A DNA stretch of 35,133 nucleotides, from the NCBI GenBank assembly GCA_946404585.1, contig CAMJEC010000004.1, forward strand, positions 1-35,133, read 5' to 3'. Under the pieces are notes generated by a model. That model did no database searches. It was not told the DNA's origin and saw only the letters and a program-made list of their open reading frames with translations. A program made the position numbers and the translations under genes. Each line of letters begins with the position of its first letter. Position 1 is the stretch's first letter. The stretch is from an uncultured Caryophanales bacterium (lineage in GTDB: Bacteria > Bacillota_I > Bacilli_A > RFN20 > CAG-826). This document shows positions 17,088-25,460 of the stretch, one piece after another.

Positions 17088-17106
17088 TATGAGAAAAAAT
17101 CTCACG
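17088..17106. promoter_or_regulatory. Dyad repeat 2 upstream of the AbiL-like pair
   Basis: Second copy of the unit (TATGAGA - AAAAA - TCTCACG), 56 bases after the first and missing the outermost pair on one side. GGAG, the ribosome-binding site for the ATG at 17117, starts at its edge (17106-17109), so binding or folding here could block both transcription and translation of the ATPase gene. Confidence 0.55.
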
Positions 17107-17116
17107 GAGTTGTTTT

Positions 17117-18394
17117 ATGCTAAAAGAATTCAGGGTCTCTAACTTCAAATCAATTCAAGAAGAGCAAACTTTTACCATGGAAGCTTGCCCAAAGACTGTT
17201 GTGTCTGAATATCCAGAACACGTTACTAACATTGGTGGAGAAAGATTATTAAAAGTTTCATCCATCTATGGTCCTAATGGCGGTGGTAAATCTAATTTAT
17301 TTAAAGCGCTTAATACTTTTGGATTAATTGTTTTGCAAATGCAAGTATTAAACGATTCAATTAAAAACGAGAACTATTTTCCTAACTTATACACAAATGA
17401 AAAAAATACCAGTTTCACAATGTTTATCGTCAGAGATGGATTTGAAATTGGTTATTCTTTGATTGCTAATTTGAATAACGTACAACAAGTTGTTGCTTCT
17501 GTTTTCTCACTCCAATATGTTTGGGCGATTGATGTTTCAATTGTCGAGGAAGAATTAACTTGTCGTAAAATAGGTGAAAGCACTTTTAAAACGGTCTTTA
17601 AAAGAAATAAAGATGGAAGTGTAGTTTCTGATGCTTTAGATGACATCGATTTAATTAAAAATCAGAGATTATTATCTAAAAACCAAACTTTTATTAAGTA
17701 CTTCAAAGATTCTTTTGTTAGAGGGAATACTGAATCTGAAGTTACTCCATTATTCTTGTTTTATGATGAAATCGCTTCATATGTTTGGGCAAGAAGAGAA
17801 TTAAGAACATTTAATTATTTACAAGACGCTGTTAGTTTATTAACTCCTTGCTTAAATAAAGCTAGAGAGATGCTTAATGCATTAGATATGAGAATCACAA
17901 AGCTCTATTTCAAGGAAAAAGACCCAGGTGTGTATTACTTATATATTGAAAGAAAGACTGAAGATGGCAAAACCATTTCTATTCCATTAGCCAATGAATC
18001 TAGTGGCACCATTAAAGCGGTCAATATTATCTTTGATATTCTTGTTTCTAAAGAAGAAAGCGTCTGCATCGCAGATGACTTTGATGCGCATTTACATCCA
18101 AAGCTTATTAAAGCAATCGTGGAATTCTTTGCCTGTGAAAATAACAAAAAGAGACAACTTATTTATAACTCTCATGACATTACTAATATGAGCAATAAAC
18201 TTTTTAGAAGAGATGAGATTTGGTTTGCTTATAGAGATGATAATTACGCTACTCAATATGTCCCATTATCAAATATTGTTAACTATAAAGGTGAGATGGT
18301 TAGAAAAGACGCCGTGTATGGTAAACAGTATCTTGAAGGTAGATATGGTGCAGATCCATTCATTAAGAAAGGCTTAGGGTGGTGCAATGATTAA
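17117..18394 (+). CDS. abiLi: AbiLi/RloA-like AAA15 ATPase
   Basis: 425 residues. It opens MLKEFRVSNFKSIQEEQTFT, the typical start of AAA15/RloA-type ATPases, with Walker A GPNGGGKS at 52-59. Downstream are LANESSGTIKAVNI (signature region) and Walker B VCIADDFDAHLHP (Asp320, Asp321, Asp323, with the usual Glu replaced), then IYNSHDITNMSNKLFRRDEI. Length and motif order match the ATPase of lactococcal AbiL and RloAB pairs. A GGAG ribosome-binding site lies seven bases before the ATG. The gene overlaps its partner by eight bases. Likely role: ATP-dependent sensor or switch for the RloB-like nuclease in an abortive-infection system. Confidence 0.85.
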   Translation: MLKEFRVSNFKSIQEEQTFTMEACPKTVVSEYPEHVTNIGGERLLKVSSIYGPNGGGKSNLFKALNTFGLIVLQMQVLNDSIKNENYFPNLYTNEKNTSFTMFIVRDGFEIGYSLIANLNNVQQVVASVFSLQYVWAIDVSIVEEELTCRKIGESTFKTVFKRNKDGSVVSDALDDIDLIKNQRLLSKNQTFIKYFKDSFVRGNTESEVTPLFLFYDEIASYVWARRELRTFNYLQDAVSLLTPCLNKAREMLNALDMRITKLYFKEKDPGVYYLYIERKTEDGKTISIPLANESSGTIKAVNIIFDILVSKEESVCIADDFDAHLHPKLIKAIVEFFACENNKKRQLIYNSHDITNMSNKLFRRDEIWFAYRDDNYATQYVPLSNIVNYKGEMVRKDAVYGKQYLEGRYGADPFIKKGLGWCND

Positions 18395-19079
18395 ACTACG
18401 TGGTAGAAAGAACATACCCCTAACACTTATGGCTTTTGGTAGGCACTTAGTCTACGCCGAAGGAACAAAAACAGAGCCGCTATATGTGGAAGATTTAAAA
18501 CTATTTGTTTCTGAGCAATTAAATGTTTCAAAAGAAGACATTGAAATAGTGCCAGTTAAAACCAATAAAAGTCAGCATACTGTTGAACTAGTTCAATATG
18601 CAATTAAAGATGTTGAAAAGCGCTTAAATAATCAAGAAACAATTAATTACGTATGGATTTTCTATGATAAAGATGACTATCAGGATTTTGATAAAGCATA
18701 TAAATTAATCAAAAAGCAAAATAAGGTAGGCTCTGATATTGAATGGAAAGCGTGTTGGTCAAATGAATGCTTTGAAGTATGGGCTTATCATTATTTTGAA
18801 AATTTAGAATCACAAATTGATAGAAAACTATATATTGAGAAGATTAATGATTTCTTAAAGAAAAATGGCTGTAAAGAGAAATACAACAAAACAAGAAAAG
18901 ATATACATCACTTTCTAACAAACAATGGTGGCGATATAAGATTGGCCACTAAATATATGAAAGCAAAAGACACTAATTCTGATAGCAAACCAAATCCATC
19001 AAGTGGAATATATCAATTCGCGGAATATCTATTGGTCTATATTGATAACGAAAAAGCAAAAACCAAAAGAATGAATTAA
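18387..19079 (+). CDS. abiLii: AbiLii/RloB-like TOPRIM-fold nuclease
   Basis: 230 residues, the normal RloB size. Motifs: YAEGTKTEPLYVEDL with Glu25 (TOPRIM first strand), YVWIFYDKDDYQDFDKAY (acidic DxD pair), and CWSNECFEVWAYHYFENLE, the RloB hallmark SNxCFExWxxxHF. It overlaps the end of the ATPase gene by eight bases, so the two are co-translated. RloB proteins pair with RloA/AbiLi ATPases and are thought to provide the toxic nuclease, probably against RNA or DNA on phage infection. A terminator follows 32 bases after the stop. Confidence 0.88.
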   Translation: MIKLRGRKNIPLTLMAFGRHLVYAEGTKTEPLYVEDLKLFVSEQLNVSKEDIEIVPVKTNKSQHTVELVQYAIKDVEKRLNNQETINYVWIFYDKDDYQDFDKAYKLIKKQNKVGSDIEWKACWSNECFEVWAYHYFENLESQIDRKLYIEKINDFLKKNGCKEKYNKTRKDIHHFLTNNGGDIRLATKYMKAKDTNSDSKPNPSSGIYQFAEYLLVYIDNEKAKTKRMN

Positions 19080-19111
19080 ATAGGAATTAATCCATCAAGA
19101 ATTCTATATAT

Positions 19112-19137
19112 GCGCCTCTTTAAACGGAGGCGCTTTT
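19112..19137 (+). terminator. Rho-independent terminator after the AbiL-like pair
   Basis: Perfect 7-bp stem GCGCCTC / GAGGCGC with an eight-base loop and TTTT. Confidence 0.85.
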
Positions 19138-19150
19138 AAAAGAATAATCT

Positions 19151-19178
19151 TTGAATAATAAAAAAGAGTTTGTATACT
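19151..19178 (+). promoter_or_regulatory. Leaderless promoter of the aminotransferase gene
   Basis: TTGAAT (19151-19156), 16 bases, TATACT (19173-19178). The -10 box ends seven bases before the ATG at 19185, so the mRNA should start at the start codon. There is no Shine-Dalgarno sequence. Confidence 0.65.
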
Positions 19179-19184
19179 CTTCTT

Positions 19185-20336
19185 ATGAAACCAATATCTA
19201 AGCTCATTACTAATATGAAGCCTTCTGGCATCAGAGAGTTCTTTAACTATGCTTCTGAAAGGCCAGAGATTACATCGTTGGGTGTGGGGGAACCAGATTT
19301 CACAACACCCCAACCAATTATTGATGCTGCTGAAGAGAGTTTGGATAAAGGCAAAACATTCTATACCTCTAACCAAGGCTTACCATCTTTAAGAAAGAGA
19401 ATTAGTAAATACTTACAAGATAGATTTGGAGTAGACTATAACTCCGATGCAATGATATTAACTGCTGGATCGTCACAAGGCATCTTAGCGGCTTTAATGG
19501 CAATTATTAATCCAGGTGATGAAGTCATCGTTACTGAACCAACATATATCTGCTATATCCCAGATATTGAAATGTGTGGTGGTAAAGCAGTAGTGATTCC
19601 TTTAAAAGCGGAGAATAACTTCAAACTCACAAAAGAAGAACTTGCTTCACACATCACTCCAAAGACTAAAGCAGTCTTCTTATCTTTCCCTAATAACCCA
19701 ACTGGGGCAATTATGACCAGAGAAGATTTAAAAGAAATAGCGCCTTTAATCTTGGATAATGACCTATACGTTATTAGTGATGAAATATATGCTGAATTAA
19801 CATATGGTAGAAAGCATTGCTCAATCGCGGCCTTGCCAGGCTTTAAGGAAAGAACCATCTTAATAAATGGCTTCTCTAAAGCTTTCGCTATGACTGGTTG
19901 GAGATTAGGCTATGTATGCGCTCCTAAAGAAATACTTGATCAAATATTAAAGATTCAACAATATATCATGCTCAGTGCTCCTACAATGGCGCAGTATGGT
20001 GCGAAAGCCGCATTAGATTACTGTATACCTGATATGGAAAACATGGTCGCGGAGTACAATCGTAGAAGAGAATACCTATTAAAGTCATTTAAAGAACTCG
20101 GTATAGATTGTTTTAACGCTGAAGGTGCATTCTATTTATTCCCGTCTATTAAGAAGTTTGGAATGTCTTCTAGAGAATTCTGCTTAAAACTATTAAATGA
20201 ATATGATGTCTTAGTTGTTCCAGGAACAGCATTTGGTGATAGTGGTGAAGGCTATATCAGAATTAGCTATGCTGCGAGTATGGAAAAAATAGCATCTTTT
20301 ATTGATGCGTTGAAACAACTGTGTGATAAAGAATAG
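19185..20336 (+). CDS. Class I/II PLP-dependent aminotransferase (aspartate/aromatic type)
   Basis: 383 residues from the ATG at 19185; an upstream in-frame TTG at 19170 overlaps the -10 box and can be dismissed. Fold type I motifs: SLGVGEPDFTTPQPI near the N-terminus, SSQGILAALMAI, SFPNNPTGAIM with the cofactor-binding Asn, VISDEIYAEL with the Asp for the pyridine nitrogen, and NGFSKAFAMTGWRLGY with the Schiff-base Lys. YIRISYA supplies the carboxylate-binding Arg. Closest to Bacillus PatA and related aspartate or aromatic aminotransferases, transferring amino groups between amino acids and 2-oxoglutarate in the cytosol. Substrate cannot be fixed by eye. It is a housekeeping gene between defence modules. 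Confidence 0.88.
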   Translation: MKPISKLITNMKPSGIREFFNYASERPEITSLGVGEPDFTTPQPIIDAAEESLDKGKTFYTSNQGLPSLRKRISKYLQDRFGVDYNSDAMILTAGSSQGILAALMAIINPGDEVIVTEPTYICYIPDIEMCGGKAVVIPLKAENNFKLTKEELASHITPKTKAVFLSFPNNPTGAIMTREDLKEIAPLILDNDLYVISDEIYAELTYGRKHCSIAALPGFKERTILINGFSKAFAMTGWRLGYVCAPKEILDQILKIQQYIMLSAPTMAQYGAKAALDYCIPDMENMVAEYNRRREYLLKSFKELGIDCFNAEGAFYLFPSIKKFGMSSREFCLKLLNEYDVLVVPGTAFGDSGEGYIRISYAASMEKIASFIDALKQLCDKE

Positions 20337-20365
20337 AGTATTTAGACATTTAGTTACAATTACTT

Positions 20366-21115
20366 ATGACAAACCAAAACGATAATCCTTCCTTAATTAA
20401 TCGCGATGTTCTTGCTGAAGTTCTTTCTAATTTTATTGATGCATTAAAAAAAGCAGAAGATGACTTCTCAACTTCTTTGTTTAATACATTCAACAACCTA
20501 GTTGAAATCTATAAAGACTCACAAATATCGCAGGAAGAAAAAGAACGAATTTTAGATTTATCCAGAAAACTTGCGGATGAGCAAATGATTGCTACTTTAG
20601 ATGAAGATGTTGCTTTTTTTGAAAATTTTAAATGCACATCAAAGAACATAAAAACTTTCTATAATCGTTATTCTAAAGGAGAAGAATTCTCTTATTTGAT
20701 TAGCGAATTAAAAGAATCCGAGAAGATAGATAAACGATATTTACTGGAGGCTATCAAAAACTATAAGCACAAAAGCTACATGTCATGTGCAATGCTTCTG
20801 CTATCTATCATTGATGCCCGTTTTCTTTTGACGAGTGAAGACGAGAATGGTTTAAAAAGAAAACTAACAAGCACGTTAGCGTTAGAAAAGTTAGAAGAAA
20901 TAAAAGAAGAAAAAACATTAGATTTCGTTTTTTTAATAGAAACAAATACGTTGTTTATTCTATGCAATATGTTTAAGCACGCTCATAATTTCAAAAAAGA
21001 ACCTGATTACATAAACAGGAATTTCCTTTTTCATGGGCTTTCCAAAAGAAGAATTGATAAATATGACTGTATAAAACTTTTTATCATATGCTCATATGTG
21101 AATTATCTATTTTAA
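20366..21115 (+). CDS. Putative HEPN-domain protein
   Basis: 249 residues, helical and charged. The C-terminal part has INRNFLFHGLSKRRIDKYD followed by a hydrophobic helix. Arg218-x4-His223 with the HG turn matches the RxxxxH active site of HEPN ribonucleases in many abortive-infection proteins. The first half is an acidic helical region and the middle (KHKSYMSCAMLLLSIIDARF) resembles the first HEPN helix pair. TACAAT ends six bases before the ATG, so the transcript would be leaderless. It lies 29 bases after the aminotransferase stop and 89 bases before the MBL gene, at the left edge of the TIR cluster. It may be an independent RNase toxin or part of the TIR operon. Confidence 0.65.
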   Translation: MTNQNDNPSLINRDVLAEVLSNFIDALKKAEDDFSTSLFNTFNNLVEIYKDSQISQEEKERILDLSRKLADEQMIATLDEDVAFFENFKCTSKNIKTFYNRYSKGEEFSYLISELKESEKIDKRYLLEAIKNYKHKSYMSCAMLLLSIIDARFLLTSEDENGLKRKLTSTLALEKLEEIKEEKTLDFVFLIETNTLFILCNMFKHAHNFKKEPDYINRNFLFHGLSKRRIDKYDCIKLFIICSYVNYLF

Positions 21116-21204
21116 ATATTTGTAAGATATGTGCTTCTAATATTTGTTTGACGATAACTAATTTTTTTATTACCATATTGTTGTTTAGTATTCGGCTATT
21201 TTAG

Positions 21205-22488
21205 ATGGGCACAATTAAAGAATTCTACAAGAGCAGACCACATTTTTTTAAGATGATTGATGATTCGACGTTTCTTTTTTGTGTGCTGAAGAATATTGAT
21301 TATAAAAAAGAAGAAGTTGAAGTAGAAAAATACTACGTCGCTCAAAGAGAATATAACATCTTTAAAAATAAAGTATTTAATGGATGTGTCGATGGTAAAA
21401 TCGACATTCCTAAAATAGGTCATTGTGCGAATACCTTATCGTTCAGTTCTTTTTTTGATATTTTTAATATCAGCATTAAAGAAGCGTCTTTGAACAATAA
21501 AACAAGTGTTATAAATGAAATAAATGCTCAATTATCATCAATTGCCCTTACGGTGAGAAAAAGTAAATATGTAAGAATAAATGACTTTGGAAAATTAAAC
21601 GAAGAGCTCGAAAGAGTATTTCGTGAAGGCAGTAACAACATTGAGGAAATAAAATGGCTTCCTGATGACGGAAAAGAAAAGTTCTTAAGACTATTCAATG
21701 TCGGACAAGCGAATTGCTCAGCTCTCTATTACGATAAAAAAGTGGTTTCATTTTTTGATTTAGGAAACAAAAACAGAAGAAATGGAGAGCCAGTAGCAGT
21801 GTTAAAAAGAAGTCTTAGCAATAATGAGATGCCTGTATCTATTATCATATCTCATTTCCATGATGATCACGTGAATTTGGCTAACTATCTACCTTTCAAA
21901 AAGTTTGGACAAGTTCTGTTTATCTTTCCGTTTGTAAAAAACCCAAATAACATATGCTATAAAGCTAGATTTTTAGTTCTTGCTGCTCATGCGTGTCCTT
22001 CAAAAATATATTTTGTTAAGGAAAGCGTCCCTGTTCCATTAATTGTTAACAACATCAAATTATATAAGGGCCGCAACATGGGCGATACTCTTGAAAATGA
22101 CATAGTTAATGCGGAAGGGATTATTTCATCATTCAACCTAAACGGAAAGAAAGTTGTAATTCCCGGTGATTCTTATTATGAAAACTGGCCAACTAAACTT
22201 GATGCTGATTATCTTGTTATTCCTCATCATGGAAGCGAATACGTTGGTGATTTAAGCAACATTAAAACGGAAAAAGTTAAGAAAGCATTTATTTTTTCAA
22301 AAAGAAATAGTAAATACCACCACCCAAATTTAGTTCACGCTAAAAAATTTACTAGGGTTGAGTTATTTTCGAACAGTATTAAAAATGGCCAAAACGTAAT
22401 GTTTGATAAAAGTGAAATGATTTACGAAGAAGACTTACCACATGGAATCTTTTTCAAAAATAACTCGCGACATACAGACTGGGAGTAA
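21205..22488 (+). CDS. Metallo-beta-lactamase-fold hydrolase (ComEC-like MBL)
   Basis: 427 residues. The C-terminal two thirds is an MBL domain: LFNVGQANCSALYY, SHFHDDH (His217, His219, Asp221, His222) as the metal motif, VIPGDSYYENW with the bridging Asp, and IPHHGSEYVGD. This resembles the MBL domain of ComEC-type and stand-alone defence-associated hydrolases. Residues 1-150 (MGTIKEFYKSRPHFFKMIDD onward) are unrecognised and may be a sensor or oligomerisation region. There is no signal peptide, so it acts in the cytosol. It is 39 bases upstream of the first TIR gene on the same strand. Possible substrates are nucleic acid or a nucleotide signal. Whether it is part of the TIR system or a separate module is unresolved. 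Confidence 0.78.
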   Translation: MGTIKEFYKSRPHFFKMIDDSTFLFCVLKNIDYKKEEVEVEKYYVAQREYNIFKNKVFNGCVDGKIDIPKIGHCANTLSFSSFFDIFNISIKEASLNNKTSVINEINAQLSSIALTVRKSKYVRINDFGKLNEELERVFREGSNNIEEIKWLPDDGKEKFLRLFNVGQANCSALYYDKKVVSFFDLGNKNRRNGEPVAVLKRSLSNNEMPVSIIISHFHDDHVNLANYLPFKKFGQVLFIFPFVKNPNNICYKARFLVLAAHACPSKIYFVKESVPVPLIVNNIKLYKGRNMGDTLENDIVNAEGIISSFNLNGKKVVIPGDSYYENWPTKLDADYLVIPHHGSEYVGDLSNIKTEKVKKAFIFSKRNSKYHHPNLVHAKKFTRVELFSNSIKNGQNVMFDKSEMIYEEDLPHGIFFKNNSRHTDWE

Positions 22489-22490
22489 TA

Positions 22491-22506
22491 GATAATCTCC
22501 ATTATC
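22491..22506. other. Short AT-rich hairpin between the MBL and TIR genes
   Basis: Perfect inverted repeat GATAAT - CTCC - ATTATC, followed by TTTATT. It may be a weak terminator or a partial operon boundary, which bears on whether the MBL gene belongs to the TIR operon. Confidence 0.4.
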
Positions 22507-22527
22507 TTTATTGTGAGCAACAACATT

Positions 22528-23343
22528 ATGGATACGAATGAATTAAGTAGAACCAAATTATACGAATACGCATCTAAGAATATACGAAAGATTGATATTT
22601 CTTTTAACTCTGTTGATGTTGTTTCAAATGTTTTGTCTCAGAGCTCTTTATTTCTTAATAAAATCGAGCCAATGGTTCGTCAAGACAAAACTGCTGAAGA
22701 TTTTGACAAGATTTTTGAAGAAAGCTTAGCGGCAATTAAGGATGAAACCATGAAGGAGAGACTTAATTCATCATTCCTAGAGCGCAAAAAAGCTATAGAA
22801 AAGAAAAAGCCTAAGTCTTTTGAGTCTTGGTTTGCGATTGTTTTGAACGCCCTTATTGATTATCAAAACAAAATAATTGAAGAGCAATACATATTTTCTG
22901 AAAAACTAAATAAAACAGTAGGAGATGGCAAGAATAGGAAAAAGACTTTTTTATCCTATGCCTTTGAAGATAAGGGGCTTTCTCTCTCCCTTTATATTTA
23001 TTTTCATCTACATGGTGGATTTTTATATGTTGACTGGATGTGGAACAAGGCAATTAAAAAATGCTCTCTTCTAAAAAGTATTATCAACAAAGAATTGAAA
23101 ACTTCTGCTCAGTTATTATTTTTAAGAACAACTACTAGCGAACTCAAAATTCAAGGTAACCACACGATAAGACAATGGTGCTCTTGGGAAATAGGTAACT
23201 TCTATACAAAAAGACCTAACGAAAAATTCATTTTAGATTTTTATTCCACGGCAAGTAACAATTTCTTTTTAGAAACATTCAAAGTTATGAAAAATGTTGT
23301 GAAAGGAAGAATTGTTGAAAAGAAAAACAATATAGGAGATTAA
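22528..23343 (+). CDS. TIR-domain protein with helical N-terminal region
   Basis: 271 residues from ATG 22528 (GTG 22513 is an alternative, adding five residues; neither has a clear ribosome-binding site). Residues 1-135 are helical and unrecognised. From about 138 the sequence reads KKTFLSYAFEDKGLSLSLY, then LKSIINKELKTSAQLLFLRT, then QWCSWEIGNFY with Glu221 in the position of the TIR catalytic glutamate. This order is that of TIR_2-type domains. It differs from the two DUF1863-type TIRs downstream. The next gene starts two bases after its stop. Likely role: an NAD-cleaving sensor producing a nucleotide signal on infection, as in Thoeris. Confidence 0.75.
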   Translation: MDTNELSRTKLYEYASKNIRKIDISFNSVDVVSNVLSQSSLFLNKIEPMVRQDKTAEDFDKIFEESLAAIKDETMKERLNSSFLERKKAIEKKKPKSFESWFAIVLNALIDYQNKIIEEQYIFSEKLNKTVGDGKNRKKTFLSYAFEDKGLSLSLYIYFHLHGGFLYVDWMWNKAIKKCSLLKSIINKELKTSAQLLFLRTTTSELKIQGNHTIRQWCSWEIGNFYTKRPNEKFILDFYSTASNNFFLETFKVMKNVVKGRIVEKKNNIGD

Positions 23344-23345
23344 GT

Positions 23346-24077
23346 ATGGGGCACAAGATATTCATAAGCTATAAATTTCATGACACACATGTCTATCAAG
23401 AAGTTAAACATGATTTGTTCGAAGCTAGAAAAGTAGGGGAAAGAACTCCAAGAGAGTATGTTAATGTTTTGGAAACATATATAAAAGAACATTCTGCCCA
23501 TTATTATAAAGCTGAAGAAGATAACGAACCGTTAGACGGAAAAACTGATGAGCAAATATGGGAATTTCTTAAAGACAAGATGTTCGATTCCACGATGACG
23601 ATTGTTTTAATTTCGCCATGTATGAAAGAAAACAAAAGAGAGAAAGATCAATGGATACCACGTGAAATACAATATTCTTTAGGTATTCAAACAAGAAATA
23701 ATGCGAGTGGAAATCCAGTTAGAAGCAACACAAACGCTATGATGGCAATAGTTCTTCCTGACGAAAATGGAAAGTACGATTACTATTTCGAAGATAAGAA
23801 GTGCTGTCCAGATGGATGCCGTGTTAATAAAACAAGCACATTGTTCTACATACTTAAGAAAAACGTTTTTAATTTGAAAGACGGTAATAGTTTTCGCATT
23901 TGTGAAAAAGAATCAAAAATTTATTCTGGCGGCAACCATTCATTTATTCCATTTTACAAATGGTGTGATGTCAATAATGAACAAAAGCTCGAGAAAGCAA
24001 TTGAACATTCTTTTGAAATATTAAACAATAGAGAAAAATACGACATTTGTCATGAAATAGAACCAAGGAGTAATTAG
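23346..24077 (+). CDS. thsB1: ThsB-like TIR protein (DUF1863 family)
   Basis: 243 residues. Starts MGHKIFISYKFHD, the ThsB/DUF1863 first strand, followed by FLKDKMFDSTMTIVLISP and QWIPREIQYSLG with Glu107 as candidate catalytic residue. The C-terminal part has a Cys-rich stretch (KKCCPDGCRVNK) of unknown role. ThsB proteins sense phage and convert NAD to a cyclic ADP-ribose isomer. An AGGAGA ribosome-binding site overlaps the end of the preceding gene, and the spacing of two bases on both sides shows that TIR1, this gene and the phosphorylase-STALD gene are one translational unit. Confidence 0.85.
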   Translation: MGHKIFISYKFHDTHVYQEVKHDLFEARKVGERTPREYVNVLETYIKEHSAHYYKAEEDNEPLDGKTDEQIWEFLKDKMFDSTMTIVLISPCMKENKREKDQWIPREIQYSLGIQTRNNASGNPVRSNTNAMMAIVLPDENGKYDYYFEDKKCCPDGCRVNKTSTLFYILKKNVFNLKDGNSFRICEKESKIYSGGNHSFIPFYKWCDVNNEQKLEKAIEHSFEILNNREKYDICHEIEPRSN

Positions 24078-24079
24078 AT

Positions 24080-25420
24080 ATGAGCATGCGTGATAACTAT
24101 TTGCTTAAAAGAACAGAAATACTTATTGTTTTTGCCAACAATGAAGAATTTAAAGGTTTTAAGGAATTTATTAGTGGAAAAACATCAATTAAAGTTGGAA
24201 ATACTTTTTTTGTAGCGGGTCGAGAGATTACCCCAATTATTGCTTACAACTATCATATTTGTTGCTTTTTGACTTCGTCGCCGGTAGGTGGATTAAGTAT
24301 CAGTGCAGAATTAAATAATGTTGCTAATTATTTTGAGAATCTAGCTTATATAGTCAACATAGGTTGTTGTGCCACAGCAAAGAAAAAAGTCGAAAAAGAC
24401 GTTATTTTTGCAGAAAAAATATTTGATGCTGATTTAAAAAAAGAAGAAAAACGTGGGACAAAATACTATTGTTCAGAGAATAAACATCTACATTTTGACA
24501 ATGCAATAAAAGCCTTTGTGGATGGTTTTAAGTGCCAAGATTTTAAAGCCATGTATGAGCCAATTATTTCGAGTTCATCTCTTGTTAGAAATTTTTGGAA
24601 GAAAAGGAGCTATTTGAAACAATATCCCACTGGTAAGGGCATTGAGATGGAAGGCAAAGCCGTTTCTGATTATGCTCTTCAAAGAGGAATCGAATGGATG
24701 CTTATAAAGGGAACAAGCGATAACGCTATCAAAAAGGATAGTAGTGCATTGCAAAGACCAATGACAAAATATGCAACGCAATTATTTTTTGGATTGCTAA
24801 AGAAAGAATTATTGAAAAGAAAAAGGCTCCCTGTGTTTGTAGGAGGCGCTGTTGCCCCAGGCTGTGAATTTAATGATAGAGATAGTTATATCAATGTAGA
24901 AAACGATTCTTTTGAATTGGGTAAGACTCTTTACGAAGCAAATTACAAAGTGGTAAATGGTCTAGGCCTCGGAGTTGGCACGAGTCTACTTGCTTCGGCA
25001 TATGACTATTGTATAAGCAATAGCATTAATGAAATTTCTGAATGTGTGGAAGTGTTTCCATTTCCTAGAATGATTGGACAGAAAGTTAACAATTTAAGTG
25101 AGTTTTACAGAAAACATAGAAAAATGATGATTGATAAATCTCTTATAGGCATATTTATTTTTGGCGATAACAGCAAAAAAGGAAAAAGCAATGGACTTCA
25201 AGAAGAATACGATGAATGTGGTGCGTCTATGTTGCCAAGGTTTGTCATACCAACCGAAGGATATTATTCTTGCGATTTGTTTGATAGCCACAGTTATAAA
25301 GGGATGAGTGATGTAATCGCAAAAAACTGTAAAAAGATTAAGAAGGAAAACAGCTTTTCAAATAACTTGAAAATTATTATGAAATCTATCCAAGACTTGG
25401 ATGAGTATTTTTACAATTAG
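24080..25420 (+). CDS. ThsA-like effector: nucleoside phosphorylase-like domain fused to STALD/SLOG sensor
   Basis: 446 residues, two domains. Residues 10-235 look like the PNP/MTA-nucleosidase superfamily: ILIVFANNEEFKGF at the start, YIVNIGCCATA, and GIEMEGKAVSDYAL (Glu189, Glu191) followed by WMLIKGTSDNA, the site that binds ribose and base. Residues 248-430 match the STALD (SLOG) domain of ThsA: PVFVGGAVAPG, VVNGLGLGVGTSLLASAY, EVFPFPRM, YRKHRKMMIDKS, GIFIFGDN, GLQEEYDE and FVIPTEGYYS. In type I Thoeris, ThsA is SIR2 plus STALD, and STALD binds cyclic ADP-ribose to switch on NAD cleavage. Here the SIR2 is replaced by a phosphorylase-like domain, so the effector probably cleaves a nucleoside, nucleotide or NAD glycosidic bond. 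It is flanked by TIR genes. Confidence 0.83.
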   Translation: MSMRDNYLLKRTEILIVFANNEEFKGFKEFISGKTSIKVGNTFFVAGREITPIIAYNYHICCFLTSSPVGGLSISAELNNVANYFENLAYIVNIGCCATAKKKVEKDVIFAEKIFDADLKKEEKRGTKYYCSENKHLHFDNAIKAFVDGFKCQDFKAMYEPIISSSSLVRNFWKKRSYLKQYPTGKGIEMEGKAVSDYALQRGIEWMLIKGTSDNAIKKDSSALQRPMTKYATQLFFGLLKKELLKRKRLPVFVGGAVAPGCEFNDRDSYINVENDSFELGKTLYEANYKVVNGLGLGVGTSLLASAYDYCISNSINEISECVEVFPFPRMIGQKVNNLSEFYRKHRKMMIDKSLIGIFIFGDNSKKGKSNGLQEEYDECGASMLPRFVIPTEGYYSCDLFDSHSYKGMSDVIAKNCKKIKKENSFSNNLKIIMKSIQDLDEYFYN

Positions 25421-25460
25421 TTTGATTATCGAAGATTGTGTAATTAGAGGAGGAATATTT

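Noticed and set aside
24080..25420. Reading the effector as a simple MTA/SAH nucleosidase
   Set aside because: It is about 200 residues too long and the extra half matches ThsA STALD blocks in order.
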